Assembly (NCBI GenBank): GCA_028288595.1
Contig: JAQBNK010000003.1
Span: forward strand, 1 to 46,069
Direction: 5' to 3'
Origin: Chitinophagaceae bacterium
Lineage (GTDB): Bacteria > Bacteroidota > Bacteroidia > Chitinophagales > Chitinophagaceae
DNA: 46,069 bases
Made by a program: the position numbers and the translations under genes. This document shows positions 16,727 through 24,640 of this stretch, piece after piece. Positions within the stretch are counted from its first letter, which is position 1, and each line of letters begins with the position of its first letter. Under the pieces are notes generated by a model that saw only the letters and a program-made list of their open reading frames with translations, did no database searches and was not told the origin of the DNA.

Positions 16727-16993
16727 TCATTTTAGATTTCTTACATACCAGCAGCAACCTGTGAATATCTCTTTAATAGGTATTTCTTCGCTGGAGTAAA
16801 GAATACTTTTCCCCTTTCCCTGCACCTTTGCCCGCTGAAAAATGATCTTGTCCTGTTCTACTTCCTTTACTATAAAAAACTCATTTTGTTCCGCTGCCAC
16901 AGCTGGAATCATGTGTTCCGGGAAAAATTCTTTGGTTTTTACCAAAAGCTGGCCCTCTTTAAAGGCCGCAAGATTCCTGATCGCTTTATACAT
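16727..16993 (-). CDS. Small unnamed protein, paralogue family copy C
   Basis: 88 residues from ATG 16993. It is the closest relative of copy A: MYKAIRNLAAFKEGQLLVKT, then EQNEFFIVKEV, DKIIFQRA, GKGKSILYSSEEIPIKEI and CCWY. Two adjacent cysteines in this copy correspond to a single Cys in copy A. Predicted compact beta fold, soluble. Function not known. It lies between two receiver genes, which may be coincidence. Confidence 0.65.
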   Translation of the reverse strand: MYKAIRNLAAFKEGQLLVKTKEFFPEHMIPAVAAEQNEFFIVKEVEQDKIIFQRAKVQGKGKSILYSSEEIPIKEIFTGCCWYVRNLK

Positions 16994-17157
16994 GAATAAC
17001 CTGAGTTTGTAACTGTAAAGAAATTACTGTACCAAAAACACTGTTAAAAAAAATTCGCTTGAAGAGAAAATGAAATTTTGGCAGCCGTATGGTCAGCTGG
17101 TATGATTTTTATTACACCAAAATATATCATCACACAACCATTTCAAATACAGCAGAT

Positions 17158-17415
17158 ATGGAAACGGTTAAGCAATGCATCAGTTGCAGGCAAATAAAAG
17201 CAGCTAAATTATTTTACCAGGATGAAAGATCAAAAGATGGCAAAATGGCAATCTGCAAGGATTGCGACAAAGAGCGAATTGCTCAAATGACAAAAGCGGG
17301 ATATTATAATTCTAAAAATGCCGATTTAATCAGGGAAGAGCATCCCGATTTTGTAAACCAGGTGCGTAAGGATATGCTGGAAAATAAATTCATTCAACCC
17401 AGGAAGAAAAAATAA
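17158..17415 (+). CDS. Zinc-ribbon (CxxC/CxxC) protein
   Basis: 85 residues from ATG 17158; the longer GTG-started frame from 17089 has no reason to be real. Two CxxC pairs (CISC and CKDC, about residues 7-10 and 34-37) frame the segment IKAAKLFYQDERSKDGKMAICKDC, which matches the zinc-binding motif often found at the N terminus of HNH-type and phage-associated proteins. The rest is a short basic helix (QVRKDMLENKFIQPRKKK). No nuclease motif follows. A nucleic-acid role is likely but not proven. Confidence 0.6.
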   Translation: METVKQCISCRQIKAAKLFYQDERSKDGKMAICKDCDKERIAQMTKAGYYNSKNADLIREEHPDFVNQVRKDMLENKFIQPRKKK

Positions 17416-17484
17416 GCCTCGTAAGCATATCGTTAGCCCCCGTGAAACTGCTAAAGTGGCTAAAGATTTGTGGAAGTGAACGTT

Positions 17485-17841
17485 ATGAAGACGATAATGG
17501 CTATAGATGATGATGAAGATTTCCTGCTCACCTTCGCAAGACTGATAAAATCATTTGGTTATAATTGTTACCCGCTTGCCAATGGGCATAACCTGATAGG
17601 AGAGATCAATCAAATGAATCCTTCACTAATATTCATGGATGTTTTTTTAAAGGACCAGGACGGCCGCGACTTATGCAGGGAGCTCCATGAAAGATCCCGT
17701 TATCGCTATATCCCGATTGTAATGATGTCTGGACTTGATCTTGCTGATAAGGATCTTGAATGTATGCCGGGAAGCTTGTTTATGAGGAAGCCTTTCAATA
17801 TACCAAAATTAAAAAACCTGATCTCAAACCTGGTTGATTGA
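17485..17841 (+). CDS. Stand-alone response regulator receiver protein (second)
   Basis: 118 residues from ATG 17485; a GTG at 17470 would add five. Features: D8-D9-D10 acidic pocket, Asp52 phospho-acceptor (IFMDVFL), Ser82 (VMMSG), Lys102 (FMRKPF). It is a receiver only, 118 residues long, diverged from the one at 16200. No kinase is in the window. An intrinsic terminator follows its stop by about 80 nt. Confidence 0.88.
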   Translation: MKTIMAIDDDEDFLLTFARLIKSFGYNCYPLANGHNLIGEINQMNPSLIFMDVFLKDQDGRDLCRELHERSRYRYIPIVMMSGLDLADKDLECMPGSLFMRKPFNIPKLKNLISNLVD

Positions 17842-17923
17842 TGGCACGATAATTATTAAGTAAAAGACGCAGACCTGAGGTAATAAACGATCAGAATTCG
17901 GGTCTGCTACGAATATGAGGTGA

Positions 17924-17954
17924 GCTGCTTTCTGCAAAGGAAGCAGCTTTTTTT
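17924..17954 (+). terminator. Intrinsic terminator of the 17485 receiver gene
   Basis: Arms GCTGCTT (17924-17930) and AAGCAGC (17941-17947) flank a 10-nt loop, followed by seven T at 17948-17954. It points on the plus strand. The run of T overlaps the stop codon of the convergent minus-strand ORF. A second, weaker hairpin (GCAGACC at 17869-17875 with GGTCTGC at 17901-17907) precedes it. Confidence 0.8.
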
Positions 17955-18180
17955 ACTGGTATACGGGTAAAAATCTTTTACTGAAAAGCAGGAACTCTTC
18001 AATGGTTTTTATTTCTATAATACTCTCGGCTTCGGCATTCATAAAGCGCCTTTGAAATAGTAAGACGTTACCGTTCTGCAACTCCTTTTCAAACATGGCA
18101 AATACAGCTTGTAACTGTTCTTTCCTGCCATATTCCTGCAAGTCCTCTATTACATTAAGGTTGAACGATTTAAGCCCCAT
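17953..18180 (-). CDS. Small protein of unknown function
   Basis: 75 residues from ATG 18180. Charged, mostly helical, with an aliphatic middle (LQAVFAMFEKELQNGNVLLFQRRF) and a C terminus FLLFSKRFLPVYQ. No motif, signal or membrane segment seen. It is plausible by length and clear start, with an intergenic repeat upstream. Confidence 0.45.
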   Translation of the reverse strand: MGLKSFNLNVIEDLQEYGRKEQLQAVFAMFEKELQNGNVLLFQRRFMNAEAESIIEIKTIEEFLLFSKRFLPVYQ

Positions 18181-18263
18181 ACGGCAAATCTAACATGGAT
18201 AATCAGCAAAAAAGATTAATGGGAATTAAAATCAACTTAGAATGAGCGCAATTTTCCAGCGTG

Positions 18264-18398
18264 GTTTCCGGATTTCGGTTTTCAGAATACAGCTTTCGAT
18301 TTCAGTTTTCAGCTTTGCCTCATCAAAAGACTTCACTACTGTTACGGTTCTGAAATCTGAAAACCGAAAACCGAAAACCAAACGCAGAACGCCGAAAA
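18264..18398. repeat. Inverted cluster of degenerate heptamers (cggtttt/cgaaaac type)
   Basis: Between nagB's 3' end and the next minus-strand gene. Left arm (about 18264-18313) is rich in tttcggttttcag-like words, and the right arm (about 18345-18398) in ctgaaaaccgaaaacc-like words, so the two can pair into a long imperfect hairpin. A second locus of the same type is at 37985-38125. Such heptamer arrays are seen in Bacteroidota intergenic regions; function unknown. Confidence 0.75.
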
Positions 18399-20333
18399 CT
18401 AATGATGCCACCTTACAAAAGCCTCCATAGCTGCATATTTTGTAAGGCCTAATTGGGAATACACATCCGCAGTATTACCGTTCCTGTCTTCTGCTCTTTG
18501 CCAGAATTCACGGCTGTCGGTACCCTGGAAGGGAACCGCATCTTTTTGGGACTGATGAATAAAAATGCCATAACGTTTTTTCATTACCTGGTCGGGGCTC
18601 ATAGGAATTGCCATTTCAATATCAGCAATATCCCATTCCTGCCATGCACCTTTGTAGAGCCAAACCCAGCAGTCTTTCAGCCATTCCTGGCCTTCATTTT
18701 TCAGGCGCCTTAAACTTTCAAAGATGATATCAAGACAAACTTTATGCGTTCCATGCGGATCAGCCAGGTCGCCTGCGCAATACACCTGGTGCGGTTTGAT
18801 CTTTTTCAAAAGATCCATAGTGATCTCAATATCTTTTTCACTCATAGGATTTTTCTCTACCGTACCTGTTTCATAAAAAGGAAGGTTGAGGAAATGGCAG
18901 TTTTTTTCCGGGATGCCAACATAACGGCACGTGGCTTTTGCTTCACAGCGCCTGATCAATCCTTTTATCCTTCGTATTTCCAAAGTGTCGGGCTGATTCT
19001 TTTTCTTTTTTTGAAGAAATCCGCTTGCCTTGTTTAAGACAATTTTGCTGGTTTCATTATCGATGCCGAACATTTGTTCGAAGCCAACAGCAAAATCAAG
19101 AAAGCGGGTAACAAATTCATCTGTCACAGCGATATTTCCGCTGGTTTGATAAGCTACATGTACTTCATGCCCCTGGTCGTGCAACCGCATAAATGTGCCG
19201 CCCATACTGATGATGTCATCATCCGGATGTGGTGAAAATATCAGGCATCTTTTAGGATAGGGCTCGCTTCGCTCAGGATGCCCGGGAATTATCGCTCCCG
19301 CTTTTCCGCCGGGCCAGCCGGTAATGCTATCCCGGAGCATATAAAAAACCTGCAGGTTAATTTCATAAGTATCACCTTTTTCAACCAGCAGATCACCCAG
19401 TCCATTTTCGTTATAGTCCATCATGGTGAGACTAAGCACCGGTTTTTTTAATTTCATGGCCATGTGCACTACCGCTCTTTTGATCATTTGCGGTGTCCAT
19501 TCACAATCACCCGTGAGCCATGGAGATTTAAAACGTGTTAATTCAGATGCGGCAGACTGGTCTATTACAAAAGTGCAGTCTTCATGTTGTTGCAGTACAC
19601 TTGCCGGAACCTGTTCGGAAATATAACCTTCAACCGATCTTGCAACAATCGCCGCTTTATTACCCCATGCCATCAGGATAATTCTTTTTGCCTTCATTAT
19701 AGTACCAACACCCATGGTAATCGCTAGCCTGGGTACCTGCGAAATATTTTGGAATTCTCTTGAGTTGGCGAGCCTCGTCGAATTATCCAGTGTTACAAGT
19801 CTCGTTCGTGAAGTAATGGCTGAACCGGGTTCATTAAAACCAATATGACCATTAAAACCAATGCCGAGAATTTGTAAATCGATACCACCTGCATCTTCGA
19901 TCATATTCTCAAATTGCTGGCAATGATCCTTTACCTGTTCTTTAGGTAATTCGGCATTAGGAATATGAATGTTGGCAGGGTCTATATCAATCTGGTCGAA
20001 CAAATGCCTGTGCATAAAACTATGATAGCTTTGCCAGGCATCTTTATCTAAAGGATAATATTCATCAAGGTTAAAAGTGATTACATTTTTAAAACTAAGC
20101 CCTTCTTCTTTATGTAATCTTACCAGCTCATCATAAAGCGTCATGGGTGTTGAGCCGGTAGCGAGGCCAAGAATGCATCGTTCATTAGCAGCTTGTTTTT
20201 CCCTGATCAGGGCTGCAATTTCATTGGCTACATAAGCGGAGCCCTCCAAAGGTGTATCAAAGATTTCTACAGGTAATTTTTCAAAAGAATCAACCATATT
20301 TATGTTCCTGCTACTGGTTTGTTTTGGCTTCAT
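18399..20333 (-). CDS. nagB: Glucosamine-6-phosphate deaminase with C-terminal LmbE-like deacetylase domain
   Basis: 644 residues, the typical Bacteroidota double-domain form. Residues ~20-335 are the NagB isomerase fold, with LGLATGSTPMTLYDEL, FNLDEYYPL and GIGFNGHIGFNEPGS; it converts glucosamine-6-P to fructose-6-P and ammonia. From ~360 an LmbE/PIG-L deacetylase domain follows, with the metal motif PHPDDD (about 368-373), probably removing acetyl from GlcNAc-type substrates. The ATG at 20333 was chosen because it precedes a good NagB start, and no upstream ATG is credible. With the GH20 genes 4-10 kb away it fits GlcNAc catabolism. Confidence 0.93.
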   Translation of the reverse strand: MKPKQTSSRNINMVDSFEKLPVEIFDTPLEGSAYVANEIAALIREKQAANERCILGLATGSTPMTLYDELVRLHKEEGLSFKNVITFNLDEYYPLDKDAWQSYHSFMHRHLFDQIDIDPANIHIPNAELPKEQVKDHCQQFENMIEDAGGIDLQILGIGFNGHIGFNEPGSAITSRTRLVTLDNSTRLANSREFQNISQVPRLAITMGVGTIMKAKRIILMAWGNKAAIVARSVEGYISEQVPASVLQQHEDCTFVIDQSAASELTRFKSPWLTGDCEWTPQMIKRAVVHMAMKLKKPVLSLTMMDYNENGLGDLLVEKGDTYEINLQVFYMLRDSITGWPGGKAGAIIPGHPERSEPYPKRCLIFSPHPDDDIISMGGTFMRLHDQGHEVHVAYQTSGNIAVTDEFVTRFLDFAVGFEQMFGIDNETSKIVLNKASGFLQKKKKNQPDTLEIRRIKGLIRRCEAKATCRYVGIPEKNCHFLNLPFYETGTVEKNPMSEKDIEITMDLLKKIKPHQVYCAGDLADPHGTHKVCLDIIFESLRRLKNEGQEWLKDCWVWLYKGAWQEWDIADIEMAIPMSPDQVMKKRYGIFIHQSQKDAVPFQGTDSREFWQRAEDRNGNTADVYSQLGLTKYAAMEAFVRWHH

Positions 20334-20414
20334 TGTTAGTTCTTATCGGTGTTTTTATAATGCTCAGGAAGTGAATGAATGCTCATTTTGCCAGTTGTAA
20401 AAGTAACCAAGAAT

Positions 20415-20443
20415 TTTGTAATGTTTGCCCGACAGTAAATTTG
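20415..20443 (+). promoter_or_regulatory. Bacteroidota-type promoter of the pxp operon
   Basis: A TTTG at 20415-20418 and TAAATTTG at 20436-20443 (matching -7 TAnnTTTG) with 17 nt between them match the Bacteroidetes sigma-ABfr consensus. Transcription would begin near 20450, leaving a leader of about 75 nt before the GTG at 20525. Confidence 0.6.
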
Positions 20444-20524
20444 ATGTGATTAAAGTTTTATGTTTTACAGGATAAAGATTAATTTTTACTGCTTAACTGC
20501 ACATACTAACAGCTATTCATAACA

Positions 20525-21244
20525 GTGAGTTTTCCATATACAATTTACGCTTTAGGGGATTCAGCATTAACGGTCGACTTTGGAAATTTGATTGAGGATA
20601 AAATCAACTCCAGGGTTCTTGATTTATTTTATATCATTCAACAGAAGCAATTAACGGGTGTAACTGATATTGTACCATCATACAGCGCTATTACCATTCA
20701 TTATGACCTGATGCTGGTAAATCCAAACAAAAAATCCGATTCCGCTTTTGAAGCCATATCATCTTTTGTCAAAGACATTATAAAAGAGACTTCATCGTCA
20801 AAACAGCATAACAAAACACGGGTAAAAATTCCTGTTTGTTATGATGTAAGTTTTGGTCCTGATATAACATTTATAGCCCGGGAAAAAAAGATAACTGTTA
20901 CTGAAATTGCACGGCTACATACAGAAAAAATCTACCGGGTTTATATGATCGGTTTTTTACCAGGCTTTCCCTACATGGGCGCTGTAGACGAAAAGATAGC
21001 GGTTCCCCGGCGATCATCACCAAGAGAAAATGTAGTTGCAGGCAGTGTTGGGATTGCAGGAATACAGACAGGTATTTATCCGCTTGCATCACCCGGGGGC
21101 TGGCAGATAATCGGGCGCACACCCATTTCGATTTTTGATAAAAAAGCAAATGAAAATGCTGTTCTTTTGAAACCGGGTGATGAAGTACAATTTTATTCTA
21201 TTACTACTGATGAGTTTGAAAATTATAAAAGCAGGAATACTTGA
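20525..21244 (+). CDS. pxpB: 5-oxoprolinase subunit PxpB (KipI family)
   Basis: 239 residues starting at GTG 20525 (no ATG nearby). Family landmarks: YALGDSALTVDFG at the start, IVPSYSAITIHYD, then HTEKIYRVYMIGFLPGFPYMGAVDE, VPRRSSPRENVVAGSVGIAGIQTGIYPLASPGGWQIIGRT. PxpB with PxpC and PxpA forms the ATP-dependent prokaryotic 5-oxoprolinase that recycles 5-oxoproline to glutamate. It overlaps the next gene by 35 nt, so the subunits are translationally coupled. A good promoter lies upstream. Confidence 0.93.
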   Translation: MSFPYTIYALGDSALTVDFGNLIEDKINSRVLDLFYIIQQKQLTGVTDIVPSYSAITIHYDLMLVNPNKKSDSAFEAISSFVKDIIKETSSSKQHNKTRVKIPVCYDVSFGPDITFIAREKKITVTEIARLHTEKIYRVYMIGFLPGFPYMGAVDEKIAVPRRSSPRENVVAGSVGIAGIQTGIYPLASPGGWQIIGRTPISIFDKKANENAVLLKPGDEVQFYSITTDEFENYKSRNT

Positions 21245-22190
21245 TACGATCCAGGATGGGGGCCGTACAGGATACCAGCACCTGGGAATAAATCCTTCAG
21301 GTGCAATGGATGTATTTTCCGCAAGTCTCGCGAACGTTTTGCTGGGAAAGGATCTTGCGTCACCAGTTATTGAATTGCATTTTCCGGCCGCTGAAATATT
21401 GTTTCAAACTTCAGCCATAGTTTGCATAAGCGGCGCAGATTATTCACCACATATAAATGACATAGCCGTTCCGTTATTGCAGCCACTTTTTATCAATGAA
21501 AATGCTGTACTAAAGTTTAAAAGATGGAACACTGGGGCCCGTTGTTATTTAAGTATTTTGGATGATATGAAACTGGAGAAATGGATAGAGAGTTATAGCA
21601 CCAATTTAAAAACGAATGCAGGAGGCTATGACGGAAGAGCATTGAAAAAAGATGATGTGATATTTTGTAATAAAAAGACTGCTTTGCCTTTTATTGATGA
21701 AGCAGTAAAAGTGTTGCAGTGGAAAGCGGATTTTTTTTTATTTGTAAGCAAGGTCGCCTGTATTATGGGTAATGAATGGGATCGTTTGACAAGCGGAGGC
21801 AAGACGATCTTTAGTAATGGCATTTTCAGAATTTCTAAAATTGCAGACAGAATGGGTTACAGGCTGGAAGGGGAGCCCCTCCGCGTTAGTGATAGTTCGC
21901 AGCTTGTTTCATCAGGCGTTAATTTCGGAACGATACAATTATTGCCGGAAGGACAATTGATTGTTTTGATGGCCGATCACCAGACAACGGGAGGTTATCC
22001 CAGGATTGCGCATGTTATTTCTGCTGACCTGCCACATCTTGCACAGATGAGGCCAAATGATGAAGTAAATTTTTATTTTATTACTCTTGCTGAAGCAGAA
22101 CAAAAATTAATCGCACAGCATAAATACCTGCTACAATTGCAAAACGCCTGTAAATTCAAAATAGAAAATTTTATCAATGCTGCTATGTGA
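21210..22190 (+). CDS. pxpC: 5-oxoprolinase subunit PxpC (KipA family)
   Basis: 326 residues from ATG 21210 (MSLKIIKAGILDTIQDGGRTGYQHLGINPSG), which matches the family N terminus; a longer frame to 21177 would add residues not seen in relatives. Other landmarks: GAMDVFSASLANVLLG, a central EWDRLTSGGKTIFSN with SKIADRMGYRLEGEPL, and VLMADHQTTGGYPRIAHVISADL. It is the biotin-carboxyl-carrier-independent partner subunit with PxpB. It overlaps pxpB by 35 nt and pxpA by 14 nt. Confidence 0.93.
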   Translation: MSLKIIKAGILDTIQDGGRTGYQHLGINPSGAMDVFSASLANVLLGKDLASPVIELHFPAAEILFQTSAIVCISGADYSPHINDIAVPLLQPLFINENAVLKFKRWNTGARCYLSILDDMKLEKWIESYSTNLKTNAGGYDGRALKKDDVIFCNKKTALPFIDEAVKVLQWKADFFLFVSKVACIMGNEWDRLTSGGKTIFSNGIFRISKIADRMGYRLEGEPLRVSDSSQLVSSGVNFGTIQLLPEGQLIVLMADHQTTGGYPRIAHVISADLPHLAQMRPNDEVNFYFITLAEAEQKLIAQHKYLLQLQNACKFKIENFINAAM

Positions 22191-22899
22191 TCTTAATTGT
22201 GATATGGGAGAAGGCTCGGGAAACGATGAGCAGATACTGCCTTTTATTACTTCTGCCAATATAGCCTGCGGTTATCATTCAGGCGATGATATGACCATGA
22301 ATAAAACAGTTCTGCTTGCGAAAAAATATCATGTTTTTATTGGTGCACATCCTTCTTTTCTTGATCGAGAAAATTTTGGACGAAGCAAAATTAAAACTAC
22401 TCCTGGTGATATATATGCTATCGTACAAAAACAATTAAAAGTACTGAAATCAATTGCGGCTCTTCATGAAGTAACACTTCATCATGTAAAACCTCATGGT
22501 GCTTTATATAATATGGCTGCAAAAGATAAAACACTGGCCGCTGCAATTGCTAATGCGGTTTATGATTTTGATGAGACGCTGATAGTGTATGGCCTTAGCG
22601 GAAGTTGCCTTATCAGCGAAGCAAAAAAATTGGGTATAAAAACACGAAGTGAAGTCTTTGCTGATCGTAGTTACCAGGATGATGGGTCACTTACACCCCG
22701 TAGTGAAGGCAATGCTTTGTTGCACGACATTGATATGGTAGTAAAGCAAGTGCTGCAGATGATAAGAGAAAAAAATGTTATCAGTGTTTCAGGAAAATTA
22801 ATTCCAATTCTGGCAGAAACAATTTGTATTCATGGTGATGGTGATCATGCGTTACCATTTGCAAAAGCCATTAATAAAGCTATCACCCCGGAATCATAA
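22177..22899 (+). CDS. pxpA: 5-oxoprolinase subunit PxpA (LamB/YcsF family)
   Basis: 240 residues from ATG 22177, overlapping pxpC by 14 nt. Diagnostic motifs: DLNCDMGEG, ITSANIACGYHSGDD, HPSFLDRENFGR, HHVKPHGALYN, and FADRSYQDDGSLTPRS, with the C-terminal ICIHGDGDHA. This is the conserved catalytic component of prokaryotic 5-oxoprolinase. Two nucleotides separate it from the transporter gene, which places the transporter in the same operon. Confidence 0.95.
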   Translation: MLLCDLNCDMGEGSGNDEQILPFITSANIACGYHSGDDMTMNKTVLLAKKYHVFIGAHPSFLDRENFGRSKIKTTPGDIYAIVQKQLKVLKSIAALHEVTLHHVKPHGALYNMAAKDKTLAAAIANAVYDFDETLIVYGLSGSCLISEAKKLGIKTRSEVFADRSYQDDGSLTPRSEGNALLHDIDMVVKQVLQMIREKNVISVSGKLIPILAETICIHGDGDHALPFAKAINKAITPES

Positions 22900-22901
22900 A
22901 T

Positions 22902-24080
22902 ATGAAAAAAAATTCTGCCATATTAGGCGCCGCTTTCTTAATGGCAACTTCCGCCATAGGGCCCGGATTTTTAACGCAGACTACAAAGTTTACGGCAGAC
23001 TTAATGGCGAGTTTTGGTTTTGTTATTCTCATTTCATTATTACTCGATATAGGCGCCCAGGTAAATATCTGGCGCGTACTTACCGTAACAAACAGGAGAG
23101 CACAGGATATTGCGAATGATGTATTGCCGGGCCTTGGAATTGCACTCGCATGTTTAATCGCATTTGGAGGGCTCGTATTTAATATAGGAAATATTGCCGG
23201 CTGCGGACTTGGAGTGAATGCTTTAACAGGATTAAACACTACAACAGGGGCCATTCTAAGCTGTATTCTTTCTCTCGCTATTTTTTGGTATAAAGAAGCG
23301 GGGAAAATAATGGACCAGTTTACCAAGTTGCTGGGAATAGTGATGATCGGACTCACACTTTACATCGCTTTTATTTCTCAGCCACCGGTGGGGGAAGCGC
23401 TTTATCGTACGGTGTGGCCTGAAAAAATTGATATGCTGAAAATTATTACACTTGTTGGCGGAACTGTAGGTGGCTATATTTCTTTTGCAGGCGCACACCG
23501 GCTGCTGGATGCAAATGTTACCGGTATAAATGCCATTCCGCAGGTAACAAGAAGCGCCACCAGTGGCATATTAATCACTTCTGTGATGAGGTTTGTTTTA
23601 TTTTTTGCAGCCCTGGGTGTTGTATGGCATGGAGCAAAATTAGATGCTGCAAACCCTGCAGGTTCAGTATTTCAGCTTGCAGCGGGGAACTTAGGGTACC
23701 ATTTTTTTGGTTTTGTTATGTGGTGCGCAGCGATCACTTCGGTTGTGGGAGCATCCTATACTTCTATCAGCTTTTTTAAAACCCTGCATCCTTTTTTTGA
23801 AAAGTACTACCGGTATATTATTTCATTGTTTATTATTATTTCAACTATTATTTTTATTGCACTGGGAAACCCGGTAACGCTGTTAATTCTTGCTGGCGCC
23901 GTTAATGGGTTGATTTTACCAGTTGCTTTGGCTGTTATATTGATAGCTTGCAATAAACGGAGCATTACGGGTTCTTATAAACATCCGTTGTGGATGCAAC
24001 TTTCAGGCTGGATCGTCGTACTATTAATGAGCGGAATGGGATTTTTGACGATCAGGAGCAGTTGGGGTCAGTTTTTCTAA
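22902..24080 (+). CDS. Nramp-family transporter lacking the metal-binding motifs (probable 5-oxoproline operon transporter)
   Basis: 392 residues with about 11 membrane segments and the Nramp fold. The TM1 metal motif DPGN is replaced by GPGF (G20-P21-G22-F23), and the TM6 MPH motif is absent (FAGAHRLLDA occupies the equivalent region). Divalent metal transport is therefore unlikely. In Bacillus, the YcsG relative is likewise next to the pxpA homologue ycsF, and here the gene is 2 nt after pxpA. I infer that it imports 5-oxoproline or a related small acid. It could also retain a divergent metal role; the sequence alone cannot decide. Confidence 0.75.
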   Translation: MKKNSAILGAAFLMATSAIGPGFLTQTTKFTADLMASFGFVILISLLLDIGAQVNIWRVLTVTNRRAQDIANDVLPGLGIALACLIAFGGLVFNIGNIAGCGLGVNALTGLNTTTGAILSCILSLAIFWYKEAGKIMDQFTKLLGIVMIGLTLYIAFISQPPVGEALYRTVWPEKIDMLKIITLVGGTVGGYISFAGAHRLLDANVTGINAIPQVTRSATSGILITSVMRFVLFFAALGVVWHGAKLDAANPAGSVFQLAAGNLGYHFFGFVMWCAAITSVVGASYTSISFFKTLHPFFEKYYRYIISLFIIISTIIFIALGNPVTLLILAGAVNGLILPVALAVILIACNKRSITGSYKHPLWMQLSGWIVVLLMSGMGFLTIRSSWGQFF

Positions 24081-24088
24081 TAAAAGAA

Positions 24089-24568
24089 ATGCCGGTTAAT
24101 ATCACCATAAGAAAAGCAACACCTGACGACCTCGATGGTATACGTCAGCTTTTCTATGACACCGTAATAACCGTAAATAAAAAAGACTACACAAAGGACC
24201 AGGTTAAAGCGTGGTCGTCCGGTTATTATTACGTGGAAGGATGGAAGAATAAATTGTCTGATCAAAACTTTTTTGTGGCGGAATTGAATAAACGCATTGT
24301 AGGTTTTGCCTCATTTACAAATAGCGGCTATATTGATTTTATGTACGCGCATAAAAATTTCCAGTCACAGGGCATAGCGACTATGTTACTTGAAACAATT
24401 GAAAAGCAGGCCACTTCCTGGGGAATAAGAAAGTTACAGGCAGATGCAAGTTTAACGGCCCGGCCTTTTTTTCAGCGAAGAGGTTATGAATTAATAAAAG
24501 AGAATGTAAAACGGATAGATGATGTTAAATTCCTAAACTCCGTAATGATAAAAGAAATTAAAAAATAA
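24089..24568 (+). CDS. GNAT-family N-acetyltransferase
   Basis: 159 residues from ATG 24089, 8 nt after the transporter stop, so probably cotranscribed; the longer frame from 23990 lies inside the transporter. GNAT features: RKATPDDLDGIRQLFYDTV at the start, FFVAELNKRIVGFASF, and the acetyl-CoA loop NFQSQGIATMLLETIEKQA (Q/R-x-x-G-x-G/A type), then FFQRRGYEL. The substrate is unknown. It is related to YafP-type acetyltransferases. A strong terminator follows. Confidence 0.85.
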   Translation: MPVNITIRKATPDDLDGIRQLFYDTVITVNKKDYTKDQVKAWSSGYYYVEGWKNKLSDQNFFVAELNKRIVGFASFTNSGYIDFMYAHKNFQSQGIATMLLETIEKQATSWGIRKLQADASLTARPFFQRRGYELIKENVKRIDDVKFLNSVMIKEIKK

Positions 24569-24587
24569 ACATTCAGTTTACTGAAAT

Positions 24588-24627
24588 AAGAAAGCGGTGT
24601 TGTGAATTCACAGCACCGCTTTCTTTT
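24588..24627. terminator. Bidirectional terminator between GNAT and GH20 genes
   Basis: A 38-nt almost perfect palindrome: left arm AAGAAAGCGGTG (24588-24599), the inner palindrome TGTGAATTCACA, and right arm CACCGCTTTCTT (24614-24625), with one T/G wobble. Runs of T on either strand flank it, and it sits between convergent genes, so it can stop both transcripts. Confidence 0.9.
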
Positions 24628-24640
24628 GTATAAAAAAATA

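Noticed and set aside
17869-17907. tRNA- or riboswitch-like hairpin
   Set aside because: Only a 7-bp stem with a long unstructured loop; no cloverleaf or conserved riboswitch core.
18242-18430. Plus-strand ORF of 62 codons
   Set aside because: It is made almost entirely of the inverted heptamer repeat and overlaps the nagB stop; the protein is low-complexity.
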